From contig CAWJGZ010000003.1 in NCBI GenBank assembly GCA_963842505.1, forward strand, positions 310,001 through 374,000: a stretch of DNA of 64,000 bases. The letters run 5' to 3'. Below are positions 1 through 8,321 of the stretch, piece after piece. Both the position numbers and the translations under genes were made by a program. Numbering within the stretch: the stretch's first letter is position 1; every line of letters begins with the position of its first letter. The notes beneath the pieces are model-generated. The model did no database searches and was not told where the DNA came from. It saw nothing but the letters and a program-made list of their open reading frames with translations. Source of the DNA: PALSA-129 sp963842505. GTDB taxonomy: Bacteria; Acidobacteriota; Terriglobia; Bryobacterales; Bryobacteraceae.

Positions 1-2
1 CC

Positions 3-797
3 GCCATGCGGAGGCGGTTTCTCGTGGCGGGTTTCACCCTCCTGGCGTTGGTTCTGGCTGGCGGCTCCTATTTCATGACGCGCTACATGGCCCGCGAGAG
101 TGCTGTAGCCAGGATGCAGGCGGAGTTCGTCTCCACGGTATCGCATGAGTTTCGCACTCCCCTCACATCCATACGCCAGCTCTCGGAAATGCTAGCGCGC
201 GATCGGATCGCCGCCGAAGACGGGCGGCATCAAGCGTACAATCTCCTGATCCAGGCCAGTGAACGATTGCAAAGGCTGGTCGAATCCCTGCTCGATTTCG
301 GACGCATGGAAGCCGCCACGTTCCGCTACCGTTTCGACGAGCTGGACGTGCGGGCATTGGTTGACGAGATCGTAAGCGCGTTTCGCCTCCAGGCCGCCCA
401 GGAGCATGAGGTCCTGCTCGATCAGGCCGCGGAAGTCCCGGCCATTCGCGGAGACCGCGAAGCCCTGGGGATCGCCCTCTGGAATCTGCTCGATAATGCG
501 GTGAAGTATTCTCCCGGCCGCGGGACAGTTTGGGTGAACACGAAACCGAAAGCCGGCGGTGTCACCATCGCGGTGCGAGACGAGGGGCCGGGAATCGAGC
601 GCGAGGAACAGGAACGCATCTTCGACAAATTCGCACGCGGGTCGGCGGCGCGGAACTCCAACATCAAGGGCACGGGAATCGGACTCAGCATGGCCCGGCA
701 CATCGCCTGCGCGCATGGCGGCGAAATCCGCCTGGCGAGCCAACCGGGGCGCGGCAGCACGTTCACTCTGTTTCTTCCCGTAGAAAGACAGGCATGA
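3..797 (+). CDS. Sensor histidine kinase, C-terminal part (5' end outside window)
   Basis: This is the membrane-bound kinase half of a two-component system; it would autophosphorylate on His and pass phosphate to the regulator encoded next. Counting from the first visible Met (position 6), one hydrophobic segment (about residues 5-25) is followed by a HisKA H-box SHEFRTPLTS (His47) and a HATPase_c domain with the N-box LWNLLDNAVKYS (about 159-170), G1 DEGPG (192-196) and G2 GTGIGL (222-227). The frame is open to the window edge and the membrane segment directly precedes HisKA, so an upstream sensor domain is probably cut off. The stop overlaps the next start as ATGA at 794-797, indicating translational coupling. 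The ligand is unknown. Confidence 0.9.
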   Translation, partial: AMRRRFLVAGFTLLALVLAGGSYFMTRYMARESAVARMQAEFVSTVSHEFRTPLTSIRQLSEMLARDRIAAEDGRHQAYNLLIQASERLQRLVESLLDFGRMEAATFRYRFDELDVRALVDEIVSAFRLQAAQEHEVLLDQAAEVPAIRGDREALGIALWNLLDNAVKYSPGRGTVWVNTKPKAGGVTIAVRDEGPGIEREEQERIFDKFARGSAARNSNIKGTGIGLSMARHIACAHGGEIRLASQPGRGSTFTLFLPVERQA

Positions 798-1468
798 AAC
801 GTATCTTCGTGGTGGAAGACGATCCCGGAATTGCATTCGGTCTCAAGGTGGATTTCCAGGCAGAGGGTTACGAAGTGGCCATCGAAGGCGATGGCAAAGC
901 GGCATTCGAACGAGCGCGCCTGGAAAGCTTCGATTTGATCCTGCTCGATGTGATGCTGCCGGGCAAGGACGGCTTCGAGATCTGCCGAAACCTGCGCCGC
1001 GAGGGATGCAAGACACCCATCATTCTACTCACAGCGAAGTCGCAGGAAGCCGAGAAAGTGATGGGACTCGAATGGGGAGCGGACGATTACGTCACCAAGC
1101 CTTTCAGCCCCTCCGAGCTGCGCGCCCGCGTCAATGCCGTGCTGCGCCGGGTGCAGCCGAGCCGCCCCGCCTTGTTCGCTTTCGGTGAAGCGGAGGTGGA
1201 TTTCGAACGGTGCGAGCTGCGGATCGCGGGCAAAGCGGTAGAACTGACCGCGTTGGAATTCAAGCTTTTGACCGCCTTCGTGGAGCATCCCGGCAAGCTC
1301 CTGAGCCGCGAAAGACTGCTCGATCTCGTCTGGGGGAACGGCCCGGCGGTGACGAACCGCGTCGTCGATAACCACATCCTGTCACTGCGGAAGAAGATCG
1401 AGCCATCGCCCGCCAACCCGCGATTCCTGCTGAGCGTGCGCGGGCTCGGCTATCGCTTCGAAGTGTGA
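794..1468 (+). CDS. OmpR-family response regulator
   Basis: Two-component transcriptional regulator of 224 residues. The receiver domain shows the acidic pair VVEDD (residues 6-10), phospho-acceptor Asp52 in LILLDVMLPGKDG, Thr80 and Lys102 (TKPF). The C-terminal OmpR/PhoB winged helix (about 130-224) contains TALEFKLL, SRERLLDLVWG, a recognition helix near RVVDNHILSLRKKIE, and the terminal SVRGLGYRFEV. I chose the ATG at 794 because it overlaps the kinase stop (ATGA) and gives a standard REC N-terminus; the open frame extends farther upstream but that part overlaps the kinase. It is expected to be activated by the neighbouring kinase and to bind DNA as a dimer. Targets cannot be read from the sequence. 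Confidence 0.93.
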   Translation: MKRIFVVEDDPGIAFGLKVDFQAEGYEVAIEGDGKAAFERARLESFDLILLDVMLPGKDGFEICRNLRREGCKTPIILLTAKSQEAEKVMGLEWGADDYVTKPFSPSELRARVNAVLRRVQPSRPALFAFGEAEVDFERCELRIAGKAVELTALEFKLLTAFVEHPGKLLSRERLLDLVWGNGPAVTNRVVDNHILSLRKKIEPSPANPRFLLSVRGLGYRFEV

Positions 1469-1531
1469 ATCAAACCGAATCCTGACAATACCGCGGATCA
1501 AATCAAGATATTACAGTCTTAATCTACGACT

Positions 1532-2449
1532 ATGAGGCGCGCGCGTTTGCGCATTCTCGCCGGCATCGTGTGCGCAGTCACTTGCGCCATCGCTGTACAA
1601 AGCGACGAAGCGACATTCCAGGCGGGGATCCAAAAGGAAGTGGTCGACGGCGATTTGGCAGGCGCCATCAAGTTCTACGAAGCTGCCGCCAAAAGCACGA
1701 ACCGGCCGCTCGCCGTGAAGGCTCTGCTGCGAATGGCGCAGTGCTATGAGAAGACCAGCGATCCCCGCGCGCTACAGATTTATGAGCGGATCGCCCGGGA
1801 GTTCTCCGATCAAAAAGCGGCGGCGCAGCAAGCCTTCGCGCGGCTCGCGCTGCTAACGCCGGTTGCGAAGAGCGGCGCCGTGGTTGGCTGGTACAACGGC
1901 GATTGGCAATCGGGGCTGCCGGGTCTTGCCAACTGGTTCGTCTCGCCTGCCGAATCCGCGCGAGTGTACGACGATTTTGTCGTGCCCGAGGGCGGCTGGA
2001 CCGTTGCCGCGGTGTTCTCGAACAATCGCATGGACTTCTCCGGCGTGACGTATGCCGCGTGGGAGATCCGCGCGGAAATGGCGCCGGGTCGCGGCGGCAG
2101 AAAGGTAGCCGCCGGATTGAGCCCCGCCACACAGACGGTGATTCCCGGCACCGGCCCCTTCGAGCACGATCCCCTAGTCGGGTATCGCATCCAGGTGGAT
2201 GGCTTGCACCTGCGCCTGGCGCCGGGCCGTTACTGGCTGAGCGTGGCTCCCGTCGGGATGGGAAACTCCTGGATCAGTGCGACGCTGGGCAGAAACGCCG
2301 TCGGCGAGCCGCCGGGCAACGATGGCCGGGCGCTCTTTTCCGGACACACAGTCAGCGGATTTGTAGCGGCCGAACGGGTTGGGCGCGCCGGAGCGAACGG
2401 TGTCAGTAAGGACTTTTCGTTGGGTGTAGTGATCTTGAAGGACAAATAG
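1532..2449 (+). CDS. Secreted protein with TPR-like N-terminus and WYNGD domain
   Basis: Unrecognised 305-residue protein. A short hydrophobic N-terminus (about residues 6-21, signal-peptide-like) is followed by a helical stretch resembling one or two tetratricopeptide repeats (AIKFYEAAAKSTNRPLAVK, LRMAQCYEKT). From about residue 115 there is a domain beginning WYNGDWQSGLPG, then YDDFVVPEGGWTVAAVFSN, AAWEIRAEM, LAPGRYWLSVAPVG and GEPPGNDGRALF. The same blocks occur in the next gene, so the pair share a duplicated extracellular domain of about 185 residues, mostly predicted beta strand. It follows the regulator by 63 bases and could be co-transcribed or regulated by it. Function unknown; probably periplasmic or surface. 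Confidence 0.75.
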   Translation: MRRARLRILAGIVCAVTCAIAVQSDEATFQAGIQKEVVDGDLAGAIKFYEAAAKSTNRPLAVKALLRMAQCYEKTSDPRALQIYERIAREFSDQKAAAQQAFARLALLTPVAKSGAVVGWYNGDWQSGLPGLANWFVSPAESARVYDDFVVPEGGWTVAAVFSNNRMDFSGVTYAAWEIRAEMAPGRGGRKVAAGLSPATQTVIPGTGPFEHDPLVGYRIQVDGLHLRLAPGRYWLSVAPVGMGNSWISATLGRNAVGEPPGNDGRALFSGHTVSGFVAAERVGRAGANGVSKDFSLGVVILKDK

Positions 2450-2470
2450 TTGGCGAAGGAAAACTCGAAC

Positions 2471-3664
2471 ATGTTCACGCGAATTGTTTGTTGCGGGCTG
2501 TTGTTGGCGCTTTCGAACTCCGTATCACAAGCGCAGGGAACGGCTACCGTGGGCTGGTACAACGGCGATCGCCAGATGGGAATCCCCGGCGTACAGAACT
2601 GGTATATTTCATCAACCCAGCTTGCGCGCACCTATGACGATTTCATAGTTCCCGACGGCGGCTGGATAGTATCCGGAGTCTTTTCGAACAACACATTCTA
2701 CAATGCGCCCACTGTGACCCAGGCCGCCTGGGAGATCCGAAGCATTATGGCTTCCGCATCCGCGGGCACGCTGGTCGCTTCGGGAGTGAATGCGGCCCAC
2801 GTAACTTACAACCCCGTATTAGACGTATATCGAGTCGAGGTGGATGGGTTAGCCGTGACGTTGGCTCCGGGTTACTACTTGGTGAATGTCGCTCCGGTCG
2901 GACCGGGCGCCGGACAATCGTATGTCGCGGCCACACTCGGTGTGAATGCCGTGGGCAAGCCGCCTGGCAACGACGGCGGCGCGCTGTTCTGCTCGTCGGC
3001 GAACAATATGAGTTTCATAACCACTTCTTCGGCCGGTCAAGCCGGAACAAGCGCCGATTATTCGCAAGGCGTCTTGATCTCGGGTTCCGCCGGCATCAGC
3101 GGCGAGCCGACGTTGCTTTCCACGTCCGACCAATGGCGCGCGGATGTCACCTCTCTGGTTCAGCAAATGACCGAATTCCATTCGCTGCCGTTTCCGGGCA
3201 TCAGCCTGACTGATTTCAACGCGAAGGCTACCGATCTTTATAACCAGATCCCCAGCCTCTCCGATGCCGGGATTCGGACGAATCTTGAGGAACTGGTGGC
3301 GTCGATCGAAGACGCGCACACGGATATCGAATGGCCGTACCCCAGTCCTTTCCATCAATTGCCACTCTCTTTCTACTGGTTTGACGACGGTATGTATATA
3401 ACCTCGGCCTCGGCCGCGTATCAGAATCTTTTGGGCGGGAAGCTTGTATTTGTCGGCCAGACGGGCATTGACGACGCGACCAGCATCCTTACCGCGTTGG
3501 TGCCGCATGACAACGAGCAGTGGGTCAAGCACCGGATTCCGCTGCAGGAACTGACGAACGCGGATTACCTGTTCGGAACGGGAATAGCGACGAGCACGGA
3601 CAGCGTACCGCTCCAAGTGAGTCTTCCGGCGGGCAGCGTTGTCTCCGCCGATATCCAGACCTAA
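2471..3664 (+). CDS. N-terminal fragment of secreted S41-peptidase-like protein (ends at in-frame TAA)
   Basis: First part of a large secreted protein. From ATG 2471 there is a clear signal peptide (MFTRIVCCGLLLALSNSVSQ with AQG cleavage region). A TTG at 2450 in the same frame is an alternative, but the ATG has GAAGGA about ten bases upstream and a better secretion signal. Residues about 25-200 repeat the WYNGD domain of the preceding gene (YNGDRQMGIPGVQNWY, YDDFIVPDGGW, GKPPGNDGGALF). The remainder resembles the helical N-terminal region of tail-specific protease-like S41 proteins. The TAA at 3662-3664 interrupts the frame; the downstream codons continue in the same frame without any shift, so this is a nonsense-truncated half of one gene rather than a natural C-terminus. 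Confidence 0.8.
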   Translation: MFTRIVCCGLLLALSNSVSQAQGTATVGWYNGDRQMGIPGVQNWYISSTQLARTYDDFIVPDGGWIVSGVFSNNTFYNAPTVTQAAWEIRSIMASASAGTLVASGVNAAHVTYNPVLDVYRVEVDGLAVTLAPGYYLVNVAPVGPGAGQSYVAATLGVNAVGKPPGNDGGALFCSSANNMSFITTSSAGQAGTSADYSQGVLISGSAGISGEPTLLSTSDQWRADVTSLVQQMTEFHSLPFPGISLTDFNAKATDLYNQIPSLSDAGIRTNLEELVASIEDAHTDIEWPYPSPFHQLPLSFYWFDDGMYITSASAAYQNLLGGKLVFVGQTGIDDATSILTALVPHDNEQWVKHRIPLQELTNADYLFGTGIATSTDSVPLQVSLPAGSVVSADIQT

Positions 3665-3721
3665 ACCAACTCCGCACTGCCGCAGCAGATCCAAGTCTTC
3701 CAGGGCACTCCGCCTCTCTAC

Positions 3722-6211
3722 ATGCAGAATCCGAATTGGAACTACTGGGCCACCATCATCGACGGCGGCGCCACTCTCTACTTCCAGTACAACAGTTGCA
3801 TGGAAGATACCAAGCAGCCTTCCTCGGCGTTCTTCCAGCAACTCGATCAGTTGATGGCGCAGGACTCGGTCCAGCGCATCGTCTTGGACATGCGCAACAA
3901 CAGCGGCGGGTACACTTCCATACTGAGCCCGTGGATTGCCGAGATCCAGGCCAGCCGCTTCAACGCGCCGGGTCGACTGTACGTCATCATCGGACGTGCG
4001 ACCTTTTCCGCCGCGATGGAGGCCACCAACCACCTCCACGACACCACCGCCGCCGTCTTCGTCGGCGAGCCAACCGGCGCGAAGCCGCAGTTCGAATTGC
4101 GGGAAGGGGACTTCGGCCTGCCTTACTTCGGACTTCGAGTGAGTTACTCGAACGGCGTGGAGGGCGCCACCGATTTGGATTCGACTCTCATTCCGGATAT
4201 CCCCGCAGGATTGACGTTCCAGCAGTATATGAATGGCATCGATCCGGCCCTGAATGCGATTCTGAGCATCCCGCCGCCGCAGCCGGCCGGCTCGTGTGCG
4301 GTCGCTCTCAATCCGGGTGTGTTGACCGTTCCCGCCGGGGGAGGGACTTACAGCGTGGCCGTTCAGACAGGCGCCTCCTGCCCGTGGTCGATCTCGAACC
4401 GTCCGGCGTGGGTCACGGTCTCCGGGACCGGTTCTGGAACCGGTCCGGGCACTCTCGCGCTGACCGTGGCCGCGAACTCCGCGGGCCAGCAGGGCGCGGT
4501 TCTCTCGATCGGCAGCGCGGAATTGCCGGTCGCACAAGAAGGTCCGGCTTCCTGCGGCTATACGCTGATCGCCAGCGGCCAAGCATTCACCGCGGCGGGA
4601 GGCAACGGCTCGGTCAATGTGACTGCCGCGAGCGGATGCCCATGGGTGGTTCTAAACCCGCTGAGCTGGGCCACGGTTGCGGGCGGTCCATCCGGAACGG
4701 GGTCCGGCGCTCTTTCGTTCACGGTGGCGGCCAATTCCGGGGCGACTCGGTGGGGCACGCTGTACATCGCCGGGCTTCCATTCACAATCCAGGAGGATGG
4801 CGTGCTGGCCAACGGCACGAGCCTGGCGGGGTCGATCGCACAGATCGCATCGGGGGGAGGATGGGACACCTCGCTCACGCTGGTGAATCTGGGCGCGACG
4901 GCCGGCCAGGCAAAGTTGAACTTCTTCGGCGACGACGGCAGCCAGCCTTTGCTTCCGTTCACCGTGCCGCAGCAGCCACTGCTCGGAACGATGCTTCGGG
5001 CGATCTTCGATGAGACTCTTGCCGGGGGCGCCACACTCGTGGTTGATACCACCGGGCCGGCATCGCTGGCAACCGCAACCGGCTCGGCGCAGTTGCTGAC
5101 GAACGGCGATATCGGCGGCTTCGCCATCTTTACCAACACGCCCACGGGTCAGGCGGCGGTCGTTCCGCTCGAAACACGCGACGCGAGCTCGTACCTGCTC
5201 TCGTTCGATAACACGGGCACGGTTTCGACGGGCGTGGCGCTGGCCAATCTCGCGGCGGCTGCGGCGAAAGTGAATGTCGTGATCCGCAACGATGCCGGCG
5301 CGCAGATCGGCACCGGGTCCGTAACGCTTGCGGCGCAGGGCCACAGTTCGTTCATGCTGGCGGATGCCACTTCCGGATTCCCGGCCACCGCGGACGTGCG
5401 CGGCACGGTTGAATTCGATGCGCCCCCGGGAGGCAGGATCAGCCTCGTGGGCCTGCGCGCCAACGCCATCCCCGGCAATTCCGGATCGGCGCTGACTTCG
5501 CTGCCGGCGCTGGCCGGTGCGGGGGGAGGCGGCGCCATCGCGCATATCGCCTCCGGAGGCGGCTGGCAGACGACCTTTACCCTGGTCAACACCGGTTTCG
5601 AGGCTACGGCCAACTTGAGTTTCTTCGGAGACGACGGTGCCCCGATCTCCTTGCCGCTGAGTTTCCCACAGACCAATACGACATCGACGGCGAACAACGT
5701 GAGCCAGAGCATCCCGGCCGGCGGCTCGCTCATCGTAGTGGTGCGAGATTCGGGCAGCGCGGCCGCAACTACCGGATCGGCTCTGATCACCACATCCGGC
5801 AGCGTGGGCGGCTTCGCGATCTTCCGCTACAACCCCACGGGGCAGGAGGCGGTGGTGCCGCTGCAGTCGGCCAACGCGCCGGCCTACGTTCTGGCGTTCG
5901 ACAACACTGGCAGCCTCTCCACGGGCCTGGCCATCGCCAACATAGCCACGCAGGCGGCGACGGTGAACGTCATCATTCGGGACGACAACGGCGCGCAGGC
6001 CGGCACAGGATCGATCGCGCTACCCGCCCAGGGCCACAAGTCGTTCATGTTGACCGACACCTCTTCGGGCGGCTGGGCGGTGACGGCGGGCATGCGCGGA
6101 ACCATCGAGTTCGACACTCCCGCCGGCGGGTGGATCGCACCGTTGGGCCTCCGCGCCGCCACGATCCCCAGCGGTTACACGATCACGACCATTCCGGTGA
6201 TGGTGCGATAG
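3722..6211 (+). CDS. C-terminal part: S41-like core, two BACON domains, two large repeats
   Basis: Continuation, in the same frame, of the gene broken at 3662-3664; bases 3665-3721 are also coding-like. Residues counted from the ATG at 3722: an S41 serine-protease-like core with IVLDMRNNSGGYTS (53-66) and putative nucleophile Ser96 in GRATFSAAME, then two BACON modules (about 191-273 and 277-358; CPWSISNRPAWVTVSG and CPWVVLNPLSWATVAG). Two homologous repeats of about 225 residues follow (about 364-590 and 607-829), each starting IAQIASGGGW or IAHIASGGGW and carrying NFFGDDG or SFFGDDG, TGQ(A/E)AVVPL and GTVEFD or GTIEFD. Composition is Ala/Gly/Thr-rich, as expected for an extracellular adhesive or polymer-binding protein. 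As it stands this half lacks a signal peptide. Confidence 0.8.
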   Translation: MQNPNWNYWATIIDGGATLYFQYNSCMEDTKQPSSAFFQQLDQLMAQDSVQRIVLDMRNNSGGYTSILSPWIAEIQASRFNAPGRLYVIIGRATFSAAMEATNHLHDTTAAVFVGEPTGAKPQFELREGDFGLPYFGLRVSYSNGVEGATDLDSTLIPDIPAGLTFQQYMNGIDPALNAILSIPPPQPAGSCAVALNPGVLTVPAGGGTYSVAVQTGASCPWSISNRPAWVTVSGTGSGTGPGTLALTVAANSAGQQGAVLSIGSAELPVAQEGPASCGYTLIASGQAFTAAGGNGSVNVTAASGCPWVVLNPLSWATVAGGPSGTGSGALSFTVAANSGATRWGTLYIAGLPFTIQEDGVLANGTSLAGSIAQIASGGGWDTSLTLVNLGATAGQAKLNFFGDDGSQPLLPFTVPQQPLLGTMLRAIFDETLAGGATLVVDTTGPASLATATGSAQLLTNGDIGGFAIFTNTPTGQAAVVPLETRDASSYLLSFDNTGTVSTGVALANLAAAAAKVNVVIRNDAGAQIGTGSVTLAAQGHSSFMLADATSGFPATADVRGTVEFDAPPGGRISLVGLRANAIPGNSGSALTSLPALAGAGGGGAIAHIASGGGWQTTFTLVNTGFEATANLSFFGDDGAPISLPLSFPQTNTTSTANNVSQSIPAGGSLIVVVRDSGSAAATTGSALITTSGSVGGFAIFRYNPTGQEAVVPLQSANAPAYVLAFDNTGSLSTGLAIANIATQAATVNVIIRDDNGAQAGTGSIALPAQGHKSFMLTDTSSGGWAVTAGMRGTIEFDTPAGGWIAPLGLRAATIPSGYTITTIPVMVR

Positions 6212-6740
6212 GAGCGCAGGGATCATTCGCAGTACTGAGCCGATTGAGGAGCGTCTACGCGAACCACAACTACGAAAGCTCGCCAAGGAATGCTGCCATT
6301 ATAGCCTGCGCAATTAGGCAGGCCTTCTAGCTAACCCACTGACCAGTTCAGAAGCCGGAGCGCGGAGATCAGGCCGAGATCGGTGCTGCGATCGGCGTCA
6401 GTGTGAAAGACTTTCTGCCGGTAGTTGCCGCGCCGGGTAATGTGATGGGGCAGTCCGGGAGCGACGACCCGAGCGAATCTGGACATGACATGTTTTGTCC
6501 AGACGGGGCAAAGCGGGTACAGCTATCCAATTCCAAAGGCGGGAATTGGTAGCAGTCCCCGTTTTGCGGCGGCGCACTACCGTCACCTTTTTACCTCAGT
6601 GCAAAGGCACCGGCGGCGAGACCGCCGGCGCTACCGGTGTCGAGAAGAGTCTATGTCTCGATACGGCACGCACGAGTACGTGTGCCAACCTGCTTGGGCC
6701 ATGCGCGAGAAATGCAGCATTGGACCAGGGTCGAGCTGGC
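6212..6740. other. Intergenic stretch between convergent genes, several hairpins
   Basis: About 530 bases with no convincing gene. It holds several inverted repeats: GCCTGC/GCAGGC at 6304-6323, CTGGACA/TGTCCAG at about 6479-6502 and CCGGCGG/CCGCCGG at 6610-6628. The first could terminate the upstream plus-strand gene and the last could act on the minus-strand dehydrogenase, but none is followed by a long T run. Short plus-strand reading frames here have no homology I recognise. Confidence 0.5.
6304..6323 (+). terminator. Weak hairpin after the BACON gene
   Basis: GCCTGC, eight-base loop, GCAGGC, followed by CTTCT. It lies 93 bases after the stop at 6211. The stem is short and the T tract poor, so this is only a candidate terminator. 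Confidence 0.3.
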
Positions 6741-8066
6741 CTACAGTCTGACGATTTTCGGGGAATCGACGCCCTTCAGAGCGTTGCGCGTGTCCACAAT
6801 CAAGGCGGCCCGTTCCACCATGCGGCGATAGTCGAAGGCCGAGTGGTCGGTCACAATCACCACGCAATCCGCGGCAGAGATGGATTCTTCGGGCTGCGAT
6901 TTCAGGTCCAGCCCGTCCAGGCGCAGCGCCGGCACGTACGGGTCGGTATACGCGATCCGGCCGCCACGACGCTTCAACAGGAGCATCACATCCAGCGCGG
7001 GAGATTCGCGCAGATCGTCGATATCCCGTTTGTAAGCCACACCCATGACGTGGATGCGCGACCCCATGACGGGCTTTCCGGCGTGGTTGAGAGCCTGTTG
7101 CACCTTGTCGGCCACAAACTGCGGCATGTAGCCGTTGATGTGCCCGGCCAGCTCAATAAAGCGCGCCTCGATGCCGGCCTGCTTGGTTTTCCAGGAGAGA
7201 TAAAACGGATCCACCGGGATGCAGTGGCCGCCCAAACCCGGCCCGGGGTAGAACGGCATAAAGCCAAAAGGCTTGGTGGCGGCCGCATCGATCACTTCCC
7301 AGACATCGATACCCATGCGGTCGCACATCAGGGCCATTTCATTCGCCAGCCCGATATTGATCATGCGGAAGGTGTTCTCTAGCAACTTCACCATCTCCGC
7401 GACCTGCGTGGAACTGACCGGCACCACGCGGTCGAGCGCCTGCGAATAAAACAGCCGCCCCATATTCGTGCAGGACGCCGTACAGCCGCCCACTACTTTG
7501 GGAATATTGGCGGTCTGGTACAAGGGATTGCCGGGATCCACCCGCTCGGGAGAAAAACAGAGGAAGAAATCACGGCCCACCTTGAGACCCGATTTCTCAA
7601 GCATGGGCAGAACCAGCTCGTCGGTGGTGCCGGGATAAGTGGTGGATTCCAGAATCACCAGCATGCCGGGGTGAAGGTGGCGCGCGACCTCCTGGCACGA
7701 GGAGACGATGAAACTCATGTCCGGATCTTTGGTCTTGCGGAGCGGCGTGGGGACGCAGATGTTGATGGTGTCGAGCTCGCGCACGGCGGAAAAATCGGTG
7801 GTAGCGCGCAGCATTCCGGCATTCACCAGCGGCCCCAACTGGGCGCTCGGGATGTCGCCGACGTAGGAATCCCCGGCGTTGACGCGGCGCACCTTCTCCG
7901 CGCTGATATCGATGCCGGTGACTGTAAAGCCCGCCCGCGCGAACTCGACGGCTAAGGGAAGACCGACGTATCCCAGACCCACCACGCCTACGCGCGCACT
8001 GTGGGAACGGATCTTTTCTTCCAGCAGCGCGGCGGTATCCACGGGAGCTACTTCAGACTCAGACAT
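6741..8066 (-). CDS. UDP-N-acetylglucosamine 6-dehydrogenase-like nucleotide sugar dehydrogenase (WbpA/TviB type)
   Basis: Predicted to oxidise C6 of a UDP-HexNAc twice with NAD+, giving a uronic acid donor for surface polysaccharide. The 441-residue protein starts at the ATG complementary to 8064-8066; a longer open frame upstream is not family-like. The Rossmann motif VGVVGLGYVGLPLA lies at about 26-39, and the catalytic Cys282 sits in GPGLGGHCIPVDPFYLSWK. The HCIPVDPFYLSWK version is characteristic of the UDP-GlcNAc/ManNAc branch, unlike UDP-glucose or GDP-mannose dehydrogenases. A UDP-GlcNAc 2-epimerase at 29010-30101 could supply UDP-ManNAc, so either UDP-GlcNAcA or UDP-ManNAcA is possible. 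It is divergent from the exosortase remnant/EpsI pair. Confidence 0.88.
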   Translation of the reverse strand: MSESEVAPVDTAALLEEKIRSHSARVGVVGLGYVGLPLAVEFARAGFTVTGIDISAEKVRRVNAGDSYVGDIPSAQLGPLVNAGMLRATTDFSAVRELDTINICVPTPLRKTKDPDMSFIVSSCQEVARHLHPGMLVILESTTYPGTTDELVLPMLEKSGLKVGRDFFLCFSPERVDPGNPLYQTANIPKVVGGCTASCTNMGRLFYSQALDRVVPVSSTQVAEMVKLLENTFRMINIGLANEMALMCDRMGIDVWEVIDAAATKPFGFMPFYPGPGLGGHCIPVDPFYLSWKTKQAGIEARFIELAGHINGYMPQFVADKVQQALNHAGKPVMGSRIHVMGVAYKRDIDDLRESPALDVMLLLKRRGGRIAYTDPYVPALRLDGLDLKSQPEESISAADCVVIVTDHSAFDYRRMVERAALIVDTRNALKGVDSPKIVRL

Positions 8067-8167
8067 AAACCGCCATTTTCTCACAACCAAGTAAACCCGT
8101 GGCCACCAGCGCACCACGATTTTCTCTGGCGCGCCGGCCGGTAAATGAGGATCTCCGTGCGCCTTTC

Positions 8168-8302
8168 CTTTCGCTGGTATACTGATATTTCTTTGAGAAG
8201 AAGGCATGGGTGCGGGCGTTGCTGTGTGCGGCGGCCGTTCCCATCGCCATAGTGGCCAACGCGGACCGGTTGAGTATTACGGGCTTGTCTTGGACTATCT
8301 GA
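8168..8302 (+). pseudogene. Remnant of exosortase C-terminal region
   Basis: Directly upstream of epsI, one frame reads through a TGA at 8183-8185 as LVY*YFFEKKAWVRALL followed by AAAVPIAIVANADRL and ITGLSWTI before a stop at 8300-8302. This matches the part of exosortases (XrtA/EpsH type) from the helix after the catalytic Cys region to the conserved Arg motif, typically VPIAIVAN-x-x-R-V-T-G. Only about 43 codons survive: the catalytic Cys region is absent upstream (the divergent dehydrogenase gene begins at 8066) and the last membrane helix is missing. The TGA probably replaced a Gly codon (YGYFFE in relatives). The family assignment is from remembered consensus, not a search. Confidence 0.6.
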
Positions 8303-8321
8303 CGATGAGGAGGGTGGCGGC

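Noticed and set aside
2849..4582. 577-codon open frame on the minus strand
   Set aside because: It lies opposite the S41/BACON gene, is Arg-rich and has no motif; GC-rich codon bias of the real plus-strand gene produces such antisense frames.
3722..6211. PEP-CTERM sorting signal on the BACON or tail-fibre-like proteins
   Set aside because: C-termini (TIPVMVR, LPFIVLVH, SGVFTMQ) lack a PEP motif, membrane helix and basic tail.
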